Translations under genes and position numbers: made by a program
DNA from: GWF2-33-9 sp964500435
Lineage (GTDB): Bacteria; Bacteroidota; Ignavibacteria; Kapaibacteriales; UBA2268
Direction: 5' to 3'
DNA length: 64,000 nucleotides
Assembly: GCA_964500435.1 (NCBI GenBank)
Contig: CAZCNL010000007.1
Span: 80,991-144,990, forward strand
Shown: one piece after another, positions 28,065 through 36,727 of the stretch
Numbering within the stretch: position 1 is the stretch's first letter
Layout of the letters: the number at the start of each line of letters is the position of its first letter
The notes under the pieces: generated by a model
What the model saw: the letters and a program-made list of their open reading frames with translations, nothing else
Told to the model about the DNA's origin: nothing
The model's database searches: none

Positions 28065-28502
28065 TTATTCTTTGTCAGCATCAATTTCAACTGCTTCATC
28101 CTCTACGATAACAGTATCTTCTTTTTTATCATCTTTATCGAGTACAGGAGGAACAAATGATTCTTGACCTTCTTCCATTGCTCTTTTAGCTCTTAACTCT
28201 AATAATTTTTTATCTACTTGTAAAGTTAAGTGTCTTAAAATTGTGTCATCCAAAGTTAAATAACGTTCTAATTGTGGAACGAATTCAGGCAATACCTCAA
28301 ATAAAGCGTGGACATAAAATCCATTATGCTTTTTGTTGATTGGGTATGCAAGTCTTCTTCTTCCCCACTTGTTGATTTCTTGAATATTACCACCATTATT
28401 GGTAACTTGGTTTAACACTTTTGTTATCACAGCTTCGATATCGTTATCTTCGAGAGCTGCATTTACTATGAATGTAGTTTCATATAATCGACGTTCACTC
28501 AT
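28065..28502 (-). CDS. rpsF: 30S ribosomal protein S6
   Basis: Binds the 16S rRNA central domain with S18. The family core is clear: RRLYETTFIVNAALED at the start, INKWGRRRLAYPINKKHNGFYV, and LERYLTLDDTILRHLTL. Residues ~110-145 form an acidic Asp/Glu/Val-rich tail (DKDDKKEDTVIVEDEAVEIDADKE-like composition), longer than in E. coli before modification. A TAAATTTG element at 28540-28547, 38 bases before the ATG, is a candidate -7 promoter box. It is the first gene of the rpsF-rplI unit. Confidence 0.97.
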   Translation of the reverse strand: MSERRLYETTFIVNAALEDNDIEAVITKVLNQVTNNGGNIQEINKWGRRRLAYPINKKHNGFYVHALFEVLPEFVPQLERYLTLDDTILRHLTLQVDKKLLELRAKRAMEEGQESFVPPVLDKDDKKEDTVIVEDEAVEIDADKE

Positions 28503-28590
28503 TTAATCTCCATCCGGATATTTTTTCAAATATAGAATACAAATTTACGAAAGTTTCTTTAATTATTAATATTTCTACTAATATAAGAAA

Positions 28591-29604
28591 CTAAAATTGA
28601 TTTAAAAATCTTTTATCATTTTCATAAAGCAACCTTATGTCATCGACACCAGTTTTAAGTAATGTCACTCGTTCGATTCCAAAGCCGAATGCATATCCTG
28701 AATATATTTCTGGGTCAATTCCACCATTTCTGAGCACATTTGGGTGTACCATTCCGCATCCAACTATTTCCAACCAACCTGAATTTTTACATACTCGGCA
28801 TCCTTTTCCACCACACAAAAAGCAAGTTATATCCATTTCGGCGCTTGGTTCTGTGAATGGGAAAAATGATGGTCGAAATCTAAATTTGCTATGTTCTCCG
28901 TACATTTTTTTTGCGAAAACCATCATCGTTGCTTTTAATTCTGCGAAGGAAACATTTTTATCGATATAAAGTCCTTCTATTTGGTGGAATTCTGCTAAAG
29001 AACGTGCGTTTATTGATTCGTTTCTATAAACTCTCCCTGGCATAATACTTCGTATCGGTGGCTTCATTCCATTCATTACACGAATTTGCACGGGCGAAGT
29101 ATGCGTACGTAATAACAAATCTTTCCCATTTTTAATGAAGAAAGTATCTTGCATATCTCGTGCTGGATGGTCTGGCGGAAAATTCAATGCATCAAAATTA
29201 TGAAATCCATCTTCAATGTCCGGACCTTCAGCGACTGCAAATCCCATTTCGACGAAAATATTAATCATTTGGCTCATCGTTTGCATCACAGGGTGATATG
29301 AACCAACTGTATTATATCGTCCAGGTAACGTTAAATCAATATTTGACTTACTTTCGCTTGCGGCTTCGATCTTTTCTTTTAATTCATTATAAGCATTTTC
29401 AACGAATTTTTTGAGAACGTTTAGCTCTTTTCCTAAAATTGGTTTTTGCTCAACTGGTGCTTCTTTCATTTTATCAAAAAGGACTTGAACCTTGCCTTTT
29501 TTTACAAGATATTCAAGCCGAAAAGCTTCTAAACTTTTCATATCTTTAATTGAGGTTAATTTTTCCTCAATTTCTTTGCGTAATATGGGTACTAATTCAA
29601 GCAT
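28591..29604 (-). CDS. pheS: Phenylalanyl-tRNA synthetase alpha subunit
   Basis: Catalytic subunit charging tRNA-Phe. Residues 1-90 are the coiled-coil tRNA-binding arm; class-II motif 2 is seen as MPGRVYRNES and motif 3 as GYAFGFGIERV near the end. FDALNFPPDHPARDMQDTFF and RTHTSPVQIR are family blocks, and the Cys-rich CFLCGGKGCRVC segment is also typical. A longer frame exists to 29673, but it would overlap rplT; the ATG at 29604 starts the usual LVPILRKEIEEKL sequence four bases after the rplT stop. The beta-subunit gene pheT does not follow. Confidence 0.96.
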   Translation of the reverse strand: MLELVPILRKEIEEKLTSIKDMKSLEAFRLEYLVKKGKVQVLFDKMKEAPVEQKPILGKELNVLKKFVENAYNELKEKIEAASESKSNIDLTLPGRYNTVGSYHPVMQTMSQMINIFVEMGFAVAEGPDIEDGFHNFDALNFPPDHPARDMQDTFFIKNGKDLLLRTHTSPVQIRVMNGMKPPIRSIMPGRVYRNESINARSLAEFHQIEGLYIDKNVSFAELKATMMVFAKKMYGEHSKFRFRPSFFPFTEPSAEMDITCFLCGGKGCRVCKNSGWLEIVGCGMVHPNVLRNGGIDPEIYSGYAFGFGIERVTLLKTGVDDIRLLYENDKRFLNQF

Positions 29605-29608
29605 TAAA

Positions 29609-29956
29609 TTAGTTTGAAACCTTATCAACGATTGATTTAAATACTTCAGGACGTTGCATAGCAAAATATGCAAGCACCTTGCGATTTATTAAAATGTTAT
29701 GCTTTTTTAAATCGTTCATTAATTTGGAATATGTTGTTCCGTTTAGTCTTGCAGCAGCATTAATACGAACAATCCATAAGCTGCGGAAACTGCGTTTCTT
29801 TAACTTTCTGCCGACATAGGCATGTGAAAGACCTTTTTCGATGTGATTTTTCGCAATCGTCCAAACGTTCTTTCTCCTTCCCCAAAAGCCTTTCGCTAAT
29901 TTGAGAAAGCGTACACGTTTGCGATGCGATGCTACTTTATTGGTTGCACGTGGCAT
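29609..29956 (-). CDS. rplT: 50S ribosomal protein L20
   Basis: An early 23S rRNA assembly protein. PRATNKVASHRKRVRFLKLAKGFWGRRKNVW and SLWIVRINAAARLNGTTYSKLM are unmistakable, the first in the basic N-terminal tail. The 115-residue length is normal. The ATG at 29956 is supported by AGGAG six bases upstream; the longer frame starting at 30010 adds 18 non-conserved residues. It is preceded by rpmI and followed by pheS, the classic order. Confidence 0.97.
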   Translation of the reverse strand: MPRATNKVASHRKRVRFLKLAKGFWGRRKNVWTIAKNHIEKGLSHAYVGRKLKKRSFRSLWIVRINAAARLNGTTYSKLMNDLKKHNILINRKVLAYFAMQRPEVFKSIVDKVSN

Positions 29957-30052
29957 TTTTACTCCTAAAATTTGTTTAACATTATGATTGAGGAGAGCAT
30001 CTGACCTCAAAACATATTTGATTTTTAAAGAACTTTGTGAAATAAATCTTGT

Positions 30053-30250
30053 TTATTTCATTGCCAACATTCTTTTGATTCCAGCTTCGTTCGTTGGATG
30101 AACTAGCGTGGATTGGCGTAGATTCCTTTTTCTTTTGCGAGATTTCTTTGTTAAAATATGGCTAATGAAAGCTTTTTCTCTCATTATCCGCCCGCTTCCA
30201 GTTACTTTGAATCTCTTCTTGGCTGCGCCTTTGCGTTTCATCTTTGGCAT
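30053..30250 (-). CDS. rpmI: 50S ribosomal protein L35
   Basis: A 65-residue basic protein. PKMKRKGAAKKRFKVTGSGRIMR opens it and HILTKKSRKRKRNLRQST follows, as in all L35 proteins. I take the ATG at 30250 instead of a TTG four codons upstream, because the conserved PKMK follows it directly; a GGGTGA ribosome-site-like stretch lies just before. It is between infC and rplT. Confidence 0.96.
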   Translation of the reverse strand: MPKMKRKGAAKKRFKVTGSGRIMREKAFISHILTKKSRKRKRNLRQSTLVHPTNEAGIKRMLAMK

Positions 30251-30414
30251 TTTTTCACCCAAAAAGTTGGTTAATTAAATAATTTTTTTTAATTTTCAAT
30301 TTGATTTTTGTTACTTTTTGCAAATTGAAATTTTAAAGATTTGCAATTTACGAAAAAAAAATTAAATCTCGATTTTTTTCAATCGAATTTTTAAAAATTT
30401 TAGTATTACTAATT

Positions 30415-31011
30415 CTAATCGATTTTTTGTACTTCTTTCTCTTTGGTTTGTTTTTTTGCTTTTATTTTGTCCGGTGATAGTACAACACTAAGCTTTTTCC
30501 CTTCTAATCGAACTGGTGAATCGATTTTTGAAATATCGGCAACTGCTTCTACAAACTTATTTAGTAGCTCTTGACCTACTTCTTGGTGTGTGATTTCTCG
30601 TCCACGAAACATTACAGTAGCTTTTACTTTATTTCCATCTTCGAGAAATTCTCGTGCATGCCTTACTTTAAAATTGAAATCATGTGTTGCAGTTCTCCAA
30701 GTAAATCTCAATTCTTTCATTTGTTGAGATGCCTGCTGTTTCTTTTGGATTTTTTCCCGTTTTTGTTGTTCGTAAATAAATTTTGAATAATCCAATATTT
30801 TGCAAACTGGTGGATTTGCTGCGGGTGATATTTCAACTAAATCTAATTCCTTTTGTTCTGCTAATCTCAGTGCTTCTGCAACAGTAACAATACCAAGCAT
30901 TTTGCCGGTATCGTCTATTAATCTTATTTCTTTTGCTCGTATTTGATTATTTAATCTGTGCTTAGTTTTTGCATCTTGATTTGATGGAGTTGGTCTGTTA
31001 TATGTTTTCAA
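30415..31011 (-). CDS. infC: Translation initiation factor IF-3
   Basis: Keeps 30S subunits free and checks the initiator tRNA/start codon. RLNNQIRAKEIRLIDDTGKMLGIV opens the N-domain and DLVEISPAANPPVCKILDYSKFIYEQQK links to the C-domain with LRFTWRTATHDFNFKVRHAREFL. The start is TTG: an in-frame TGA lies three codons upstream and no ATG occurs before the conserved domain, while GAGGA sits at good spacing. An overlapping 7-codon frame (ATG at 31021, stop at 30998) covers the start. IF-3 genes often use a rare start for self-control. Confidence 0.96.
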   Translation of the reverse strand: MKTYNRPTPSNQDAKTKHRLNNQIRAKEIRLIDDTGKMLGIVTVAEALRLAEQKELDLVEISPAANPPVCKILDYSKFIYEQQKREKIQKKQQASQQMKELRFTWRTATHDFNFKVRHAREFLEDGNKVKATVMFRGREITHQEVGQELLNKFVEAVADISKIDSPVRLEGKKLSVVLSPDKIKAKKQTKEKEVQKID

Positions 31012-31241
31012 TCTTCCTCATTTTTTATTTATAATACTTTATCTTTAAATAAATTGCAAATTTAAGAAATTTCTCTAAAACTTATAAAACGTTTTTTAAA
31101 AAAAATTATTTATTCTTTAATAATTATTCTTGTTTATTACCTTTTCTTAAAGAAACATTTTATTAAAATAATCGTATTAATAATTCGAGTTCTATTTTAT
31201 TAAATTTGTATTATTAATTCACTAAAATTAAGGAAAATAAA

Positions 31242-33206
31242 ATGTCAGAATATCCTAATCAATTTCAAGCACCACCACCTTATATTCCGATGGCAAAAAG
31301 AAAACGCAGTTGGATTCTTCCAACCATTTTAATTGCTATAATACTTTTTTTAATTTCTTTACCATTTATTATAATTGGTGGTATTGTTGGTAAATTTTCA
31401 ACTTTCGAATCAAAACCTATTGAAATCAATTCTAACACTGTATTAACGATTAATTTAAACTCATTCAGCGAAGCTCCAACAAATAATCCATTTCAACTTT
31501 TTTCTGAAAATGAAGTTCGTAACACCTTGTTTGATATCGTTAACTCAATTAAAGCCGCAGCAGAAGACAAAAATATCAAAGGCATTGTTTTAAAACCTGG
31601 GTTAGGTATGTATGGTTTCGGGAAAGCGAAGGAAATTTCCGATGCTTTAATTAATTTTAAAAAATCCGGAAAATTTATCTATGCTTACTTACCTTGGGGA
31701 AACGAGAATACTTTTTATATTGCAAGCGTTGCTGATAGTATTTTCGCACCAAGTATGGGCTTTGTTGAAATGAATGGTTATGGTTTGTCTACTATATTTT
31801 TCAAAAACTTTTTCGACAAAATTGGTGTTAATTTTTATGTCGAGCATTTCGAAGATTATAAATCTGCTGGCGAGCAGTTCAGTCGTGCTAATTATAGTGA
31901 TTCTTCGAAAAAACAATTACGTCTATTAATTGAAGAAAGATTTGACGAGTTAATTAGCCAATTATCAAAGAATAGAAATATTGATAAAAAAATACTTCTC
32001 GATGCTATTAATCGTGGTCAATATACTATTGACTCTTTAATGAAACTTGGTTTAGTTGATGGTATTGCAACACCTAAAGATTTCGAAGATAAAGTATTTT
32101 TCAAAGTTTTTGGGAAAGAACCAACCGGCAAAGAATGCGATGAAAGTGATAATTCAAAAGGTAATTGCAAAGAAAGAGTTAATTATTTGGATATAGCTGA
32201 ATATGCGGGGACTTCGCCAAAAGTTAAAGGTGATATTTACGATAAATCTACTAAAATCGCAATAATACAAGCTTCGGGAGCAATTTCTTCTGAATCGCAA
32301 GATATCAATATTGCGTCAAATAATGAAGGAATTACAGATGGACGTATGGTAAATTATTTAGAAGAAGCACGTAAAGATAAGGATGTTAAAGCAATAATCA
32401 TAAGAATTGACAGCCCAGGTGGAAGTGCCCTTGCAAGTGATAATATTTGGCAAGAAATAATGAAAGTTCGTAAAGAAAAACCAGTTTATGCATCGATGAG
32501 CGATGTTGCCGCCTCAGGTGGTTATTATATTTCTATGGCTTGCGATACAATTGTCGCTTATCCGCAAACAATAACTGGTTCTATTGGCGTAATTTCTATG
32601 ATTCCTAATGCAAGTGGCTTGCTTAATAAAATTGGCTTAACAAGCGATACCATAAACGTTGGAAATAACTCTCAATTTCTCAACGGAGCTTATCCTTTTA
32701 CTGAATATGATAAGAAAAAGTTCCGTGATGCAATGCAAACTATTTACTTTGATTTTGTAAGTAAAGCAGCAAAAAGCCGTAAAAAAACATTTGAAGAGCT
32801 TCGCTCTGTTGCTAAAGGACGTGTTTGGACCGGACAAGATGCTTTAAAAGTCGGACTCATCGATGTGCTTGGAAATTACCAAGACGCAATCAATATAGCG
32901 AAAAAACGTATAGGTATTCCAACTGATAAAAAAGTTTTGGTTGATATTTATCCTAAACCTGGCGATAAAATAGAAGAATTTGTGAAATTCCTAAAAAATC
33001 TTGGAAATTCAGGTGTTTCCGTTATGAGTTCTTCTTTGTTGACCACTTCAGGATGGAATAATTCTGATTTGGCAACATTTTCCAAAGTCTTAAATGCATT
33101 ACCAGAAGGATTAAAACAGCAAGTTAAGTATAATATTTCTCTTATGGAAATCAGTAAAAATGAAAATATATTATTGACTATGCCTTTCTATCCATCTATA
33201 AAATAA
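31242..33206 (+). CDS. sppA: Signal peptide peptidase SppA, 67K type
   Basis: An inner-membrane serine protease that degrades released signal peptides. One membrane helix lies at residues ~24-50. The double-domain form is present: the catalytic lysine is K207 (EDYKSAGEQF, matching K209 of E. coli) and the serine is S425 (VAASGGYYIS). TGSIGVI follows. The length of 654 residues is close to the E. coli enzyme. An AAGGA ribosome site precedes the ATG, and a TAAATTTG box lies at 31201-31208. It is divergent from infC and ends at a strong hairpin. Confidence 0.94.
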   Translation: MSEYPNQFQAPPPYIPMAKRKRSWILPTILIAIILFLISLPFIIIGGIVGKFSTFESKPIEINSNTVLTINLNSFSEAPTNNPFQLFSENEVRNTLFDIVNSIKAAAEDKNIKGIVLKPGLGMYGFGKAKEISDALINFKKSGKFIYAYLPWGNENTFYIASVADSIFAPSMGFVEMNGYGLSTIFFKNFFDKIGVNFYVEHFEDYKSAGEQFSRANYSDSSKKQLRLLIEERFDELISQLSKNRNIDKKILLDAINRGQYTIDSLMKLGLVDGIATPKDFEDKVFFKVFGKEPTGKECDESDNSKGNCKERVNYLDIAEYAGTSPKVKGDIYDKSTKIAIIQASGAISSESQDINIASNNEGITDGRMVNYLEEARKDKDVKAIIIRIDSPGGSALASDNIWQEIMKVRKEKPVYASMSDVAASGGYYISMACDTIVAYPQTITGSIGVISMIPNASGLLNKIGLTSDTINVGNNSQFLNGAYPFTEYDKKKFRDAMQTIYFDFVSKAAKSRKKTFEELRSVAKGRVWTGQDALKVGLIDVLGNYQDAINIAKKRIGIPTDKKVLVDIYPKPGDKIEEFVKFLKNLGNSGVSVMSSSLLTTSGWNNSDLATFSKVLNALPEGLKQQVKYNISLMEISKNENILLTMPFYPSIK

Positions 33207-33230
33207 ATTCTTAACATAGATTTGATAATT

Positions 33231-33268
33231 AAAAAGGTTGGCTCTTTCCGAGTCAACCTTTTTTTTAA
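33231..33268 (+). terminator. Rho-independent terminator of sppA
   Basis: A 14-base stem with one G-T pair (AAAAAGGTTGGCTC / GAGTCAACCTTTTT), a 5-base loop and a run of T directly after it, 25 bases past the sppA stop. On the minus strand the arms also end in T, so it may serve both directions. Confidence 0.85.
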
Positions 33269-33343
33269 TTTTTTATCAAATGATTGTTAAAAAAAATCAA
33301 TTTGAATTATATTTTAAGTTGTATAAAATTATTTGTCTAAAAA

Positions 33344-34399
33344 CTAACTGTGCGTAGATGCACCTTTTTCAGGAACCCCCATAATCCGTGCAAATAGTTG
33401 CAAGGATGGAAATTGCTCGAATATTATTTTAATAACAACAAGCAGTGGAACAGACAACATCATCCCAGGTATTCCCCAAATAAATCCCCAGAAGACCAAT
33501 CCAAAAATTACAGTCAACGTGTTAATACTCATATTCGAACCCATTATTATGGGCTCGATAACCGAACCAATAAAAAAATGCAAAACAGTAAGAATTCCCG
33601 CAAATAATAAAATCGAACCTAACGAATCAATATTGATAAAAGCCATTAATACAGGAAAAGCAGAGGATATTATTGCTCCAATATTTGGGATATAGCTTAA
33701 AACAAAAGTTATAAAACCCCACAACAATGCAAATTGAACCCCAAAAATTATGCAAACTAAATAAGCTGCAAAACCCGTAAATATAGAAATTAATGTTTTA
33801 AGAATCAAATAATTATTGATAGATTTTTGTATTCTTTCGTATGATTTGGTAATTTTTGAGTCTGGATTATTATTTTCTACATATGCAAAATATTGTTTAT
33901 AATTTGCCATTCCGGAAAGAAAAACAATATAATAAAGTAAAAACATCACAAAAGAACTTGTAAAATCTGAAATTGTCGATAGAATTTGAGTTGCCTTTTG
34001 ACTTATCCAAATTGTATCAGCTTGTGTAATTAATTGTCTATATATTCTATTTAATGAAAGTCTTGAACCAAAGGTATGATTTGCCCATATGAATATTTCA
34101 TTTATTCTTTGTGAAATTCTTTGAGATAAATAATTTGAATCCGCAATTATATCAACCATTGTTGATTGAATAATCATAAAAATTCCGAAAAGAATTACAA
34201 TAGATATAAGTAAAATAAATGGGATGATTATCCAATTTGGTATTTTGAATTTCTTCAAAAATTGAACTAATGGTTGAAATAAAGCAGCGGCAAAGAATGC
34301 TAAAATCAATGGTATAAGTATTGTGGACATTAAATTTAATAACCAAAATATGATTATTATAAAAATTAATGTAATAATTGTTTTAGTTGAACTATCCAT
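33344..34399 (-). CDS. AI-2E family transporter (PerM/TqsA-like)
   Basis: A 351-residue inner-membrane protein with about eight hydrophobic segments. Paired helices at residues ~8-40 and ~55-80 precede a soluble stretch (~85-145), then further helices; LWGFITFVLSYIPNIGAIIS and IIMGSNMSINTLTVIFGLVFWGFIWGIPGMMLSVPLLVV match the family's conserved PNIG and GxxxGxxG segments. The family includes exporters of AI-2 and ions, so the cargo is not known. It is monocistronic by spacing: 101 bases separate it from the gene after it. Confidence 0.9.
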   Translation of the reverse strand: MDSSTKTIITLIFIIIIFWLLNLMSTILIPLILAFFAAALFQPLVQFLKKFKIPNWIIIPFILLISIVILFGIFMIIQSTMVDIIADSNYLSQRISQRINEIFIWANHTFGSRLSLNRIYRQLITQADTIWISQKATQILSTISDFTSSFVMFLLYYIVFLSGMANYKQYFAYVENNNPDSKITKSYERIQKSINNYLILKTLISIFTGFAAYLVCIIFGVQFALLWGFITFVLSYIPNIGAIISSAFPVLMAFINIDSLGSILLFAGILTVLHFFIGSVIEPIIMGSNMSINTLTVIFGLVFWGFIWGIPGMMLSVPLLVVIKIIFEQFPSLQLFARIMGVPEKGASTHS

Positions 34400-34501
34400 A
34401 TCTTTTGTAAAGAATTATTAAAGAATTAATAGATTTGCAAAATTATTAAAAAATATTGTAGAAAGGGAAATTATTTGAACAAAGGCGAAGTAATGCAAAA
34501 A

Positions 34502-35020
34502 CTAATTTGGTGATAAAATTGCAGGACGCAATTTCTTACCGATAATTGGCACTGCATCATAAACTTTATCTAAATCTTTGAAAATATCTTTAACTTGGTA
34601 TCGAGGGTCGGGTAATTTTAGTTCTGGTATATAAATATAAGCATTTAAAAGGAACTTGCCACCTTGAATGTTAAAATTACCTGTAATAACTTTATTGCAC
34701 TGCAGTTTATCAACTACTTTCCACATATCAGATGGATATTGAGGATTCGCCGGGTCAATATTCATTTCAGCGAGTAAAGCTTCGATAGAATCAATTGGAA
34801 CTATTCTGTAATTGTATTCTTCGGGGTCTTTTTCACGTAAAAACTTGGCTAATGAATCTTGCAGTTGGTAACTCCAAATATTATAATCCATTCTGCCATC
34901 AGCATTTTCGAAAGGTAAAATTGCCACTCGAACTTGTCCAGGTACAACTGCATTTGAATTTTGATATACGAAACCTATAATAAATAAGCTAAATAACAAT
35001 ACTACGAAGAACTTTTTCAT
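34502..35020 (-). CDS. Exported TolB/FlgO-like protein of unknown function
   Basis: A 172-residue exported protein with a signal peptide (residues 1-24, ending SNAVV). RVAILPFEN near residue 32 followed by LQDSLAKFLRE and YRIVPIDSIEALLAE is the pattern of the TolB N-terminal/FlgO/CsgG-like alpha-beta fold, and CNKVITGNFNIQGGKFLLNAYIYI fits the next strands. The family binds other envelope proteins and has no enzyme activity. No lipobox is present. The stop lies 102 bases upstream of the AI-2E transporter gene. Identification by fold is moderate. Confidence 0.65.
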   Translation of the reverse strand: MKKFFVVLLFSLFIIGFVYQNSNAVVPGQVRVAILPFENADGRMDYNIWSYQLQDSLAKFLREKDPEEYNYRIVPIDSIEALLAEMNIDPANPQYPSDMWKVVDKLQCNKVITGNFNIQGGKFLLNAYIYIPELKLPDPRYQVKDIFKDLDKVYDAVPIIGKKLRPAILSPN

Positions 35021-35048
35021 AACAATCTATCCTTAAAATATGAATTAT

Positions 35049-35363
35049 CTATTGTTGGTATAATCCATTTTCTATAAGGAAATCTTTTGCTTCTTTGAAT
35101 AATCTTTTAATTTCATCTCCTAAAATTTGAGCTGCATCCCAATCTTCTTCTTTTGCTTTGCCCATCAACTCAATTCCTTTATTAGCAATTTCATCAATTC
35201 CAAATTGAAAACAAGAGCCTTTTAAAGTATGAGCAAGTCGATATAATTCTTGTGAGTTTTTCTTTTCAATATACTCTGGCAAACGATGTTCAATATCATC
35301 TAACCAAGTATCTACAAATTCTGGTAAAAGCTCTTGAACAAAAGGATCATCAGGTATTTTCAT
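35049..35363 (-). CDS. Histidine phosphotransfer (Hpt) domain protein
   Basis: A 104-residue, all-helical cytoplasmic protein. YRLAHTLKGSCFQFGI places the phospho-accepting histidine at H45, with the required K48-G49 behind it. A free Hpt carries phosphoryl groups between hybrid kinases and response regulators. No kinase or response regulator is present within the window, so it is an orphan. It is 28 bases upstream of the TolB-like gene and downstream of RNase P RNA. Confidence 0.85.
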   Translation of the reverse strand: MKIPDDPFVQELLPEFVDTWLDDIEHRLPEYIEKKNSQELYRLAHTLKGSCFQFGIDEIANKGIELMGKAKEEDWDAAQILGDEIKRLFKEAKDFLIENGLYQQ

Positions 35364-35390
35364 AATTCCTCTATTTTTTATAAATAAAAC

Positions 35391-35811
35391 ACCGGAAATG
35401 CTATAAGCCGAATTCTGTTCAGGATTGCTCCTTTGGTAATGATTTATCTTGATGTAATGTTGCCATTACATTCGAGCAGGCTACCCGATTGCACAAATTG
35501 ATGGGATAAATAATCAACCCGCCAATTTACTTCTCGAGCAGAGAAGCCCATAAATGGAATGCAACCATACTTACCTTTGCTTCACGTGGGGTTTACCTTG
35601 CATCTAACGTCACCGTTAGATCGGTGAGCTCTTAACTCGCCTTTTCACCATTGCCACTCATTTCCATTTATGGAAATAGTTCGGCTGTATTTTTTCTGTG
35701 GCACTTTCCGTGGATTGCTCCACCTTCCCGTTAGGAAGCACGTTGCTCTGCGAAGTTCGGACTTTCCTCAGGTTTATTTTTTATAAACCCGCCATTACCT
35801 GCATTTCCGGT
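35391..35811 (-). ncRNA. rnpB: RNase P RNA (bacterial type A)
   Basis: The catalytic RNA that trims the 5' end of pre-tRNAs. Reading the minus strand, the universal CR-I GAGGAAAGTCCGAAC begins near 35770 and the 3' conserved ACAGAATTCGGCTTATAG near 35420. The two ends form a perfect 11-base P1 stem (35801-35811 with 35391-35401), which sets the borders. The middle has the conserved AGAGCAACG, GGAAAGTGCCACAGAAA and the GTGGCAATGGTGAAAAGGCG core. Length is about 421 bases. No protein gene overlaps it. It lies in the 490-base gap between the Hpt and SPOR genes. Confidence 0.95.
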
Positions 35812-35856
35812 AAATTTTCAAATAACTATTTTTATTTAATCGATTTATTTACTTTT

Positions 35857-36624
35857 TTATTTTTGATAAATTAAAGGTTTACATCCGCATTGTTGCTGTA
35901 TAATTTGTTTTGCGGCTTCTGCAGATTCCATCGAAGAATAATTGCCAATTACAACTGCATATTTTTTTGTTCCATCGACAACTTTTTCTTCGATTGTAGT
36001 GCGTAATCTTTGTTTCAAAAACTTTTCTTTTTCAGCTTCTGCTGCTTCGAGTGTTGTATAAATTCCAACCTGCAACCCATATGTTTTGTTTGTTGATTTG
36101 GGATTTTCGTCTGCAACTTGTTCTTTCTTTTCATCATTTTTAGTTGCTTTGCTCGTTTGGTCGACTTGTTCTACTTCCTTTTCTTTCTTATTCTTAGCAG
36201 CAGCAATACTTTTGGCGGTGCGAACAACATCCGTAGCAGGTGATAAAAATTCACTTGTTGGATATCGTTTCCTGAAATTGTTTAATTCATATTCAGCTTT
36301 TTCTACGTCACCTTTTACTGCATAATATTCAAGCAATCTCCAATATGCATCATCAGCCCATTGGCTTTCTGGATATTTTTGTATAATTTCTTTATAAATA
36401 TCAACTGCTCGGTCTGCATCTTCAAGAACAACAGCGAGTAATAACTTTACTCCTGGGTCATTTGGGTATTCCACAATTAAATCTGGCAACGCACCTCTTA
36501 CTTCATTCATTTTCCCTTGTGCGTATTGTTGTAAATATTCTGTTACTATTTTATCTTGCGAAAATGAAAAAGCTGTGAATACAAAAAATAGAACTGCTGT
36601 CAATTTGATTAAATTATGTTTCAT
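35857..36624 (-). CDS. Exported protein with TPR-like helices and C-terminal SPOR domain
   Basis: A 255-residue exported protein. The signal peptide (MKHNLIKLTAVLF..., ending FSFSQ) supports the ATG at 36624; a frame extension reaches 36675. Residues ~40-145 look like tetratricopeptide pairs (KYPESQWADDAYWRLLEYYAVKGDVEKAE). A Lys/Glu-rich linker leads to the SPOR domain in the last ~75 residues (YGLQVGIYTTLEAAEAEK, YAVVIGNYSSMESAEAAK), which binds septal peptidoglycan stripped of stem peptides. It is therefore probably a cell-envelope protein working at division. It lies downstream of nadB. Confidence 0.85.
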   Translation of the reverse strand: MKHNLIKLTAVLFFVFTAFSFSQDKIVTEYLQQYAQGKMNEVRGALPDLIVEYPNDPGVKLLLAVVLEDADRAVDIYKEIIQKYPESQWADDAYWRLLEYYAVKGDVEKAEYELNNFRKRYPTSEFLSPATDVVRTAKSIAAAKNKKEKEVEQVDQTSKATKNDEKKEQVADENPKSTNKTYGLQVGIYTTLEAAEAEKEKFLKQRLRTTIEEKVVDGTKKYAVVIGNYSSMESAEAAKQIIQQQCGCKPLIYQK

Positions 36625-36727
36625 ATTTACCATTTTTGAATTAGTAAAATTAAAAAAAAAATTACAATTATTCAAATATTTCTCGAAATTAATTCAAATA
36701 ACTTAACATTTGTTTGTTTATTTCGAC

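Noticed and set aside
28637..28969. Plus-strand 110-residue frame within pheS
   Set aside because: It is the antisense shadow of a conserved synthetase gene.
29605..29673. Longer pheS start at 29673
   Set aside because: It would overlap rplT and add 23 non-conserved residues; the ATG at 29604 begins the conserved protein.
35391..35811. 6S RNA or tmRNA as an alternative to RNase P RNA
   Set aside because: The conserved ACAGAATTCGGCTTATAG end and P1 pairing are specific to RNase P RNA.
35364..35856. Possible missed protein gene in the 490-base gap
   Set aside because: The region is RNase P RNA: conserved GAGGAAAGTCCG core and a perfect 11-base P1 stem. No good reading frame is present.
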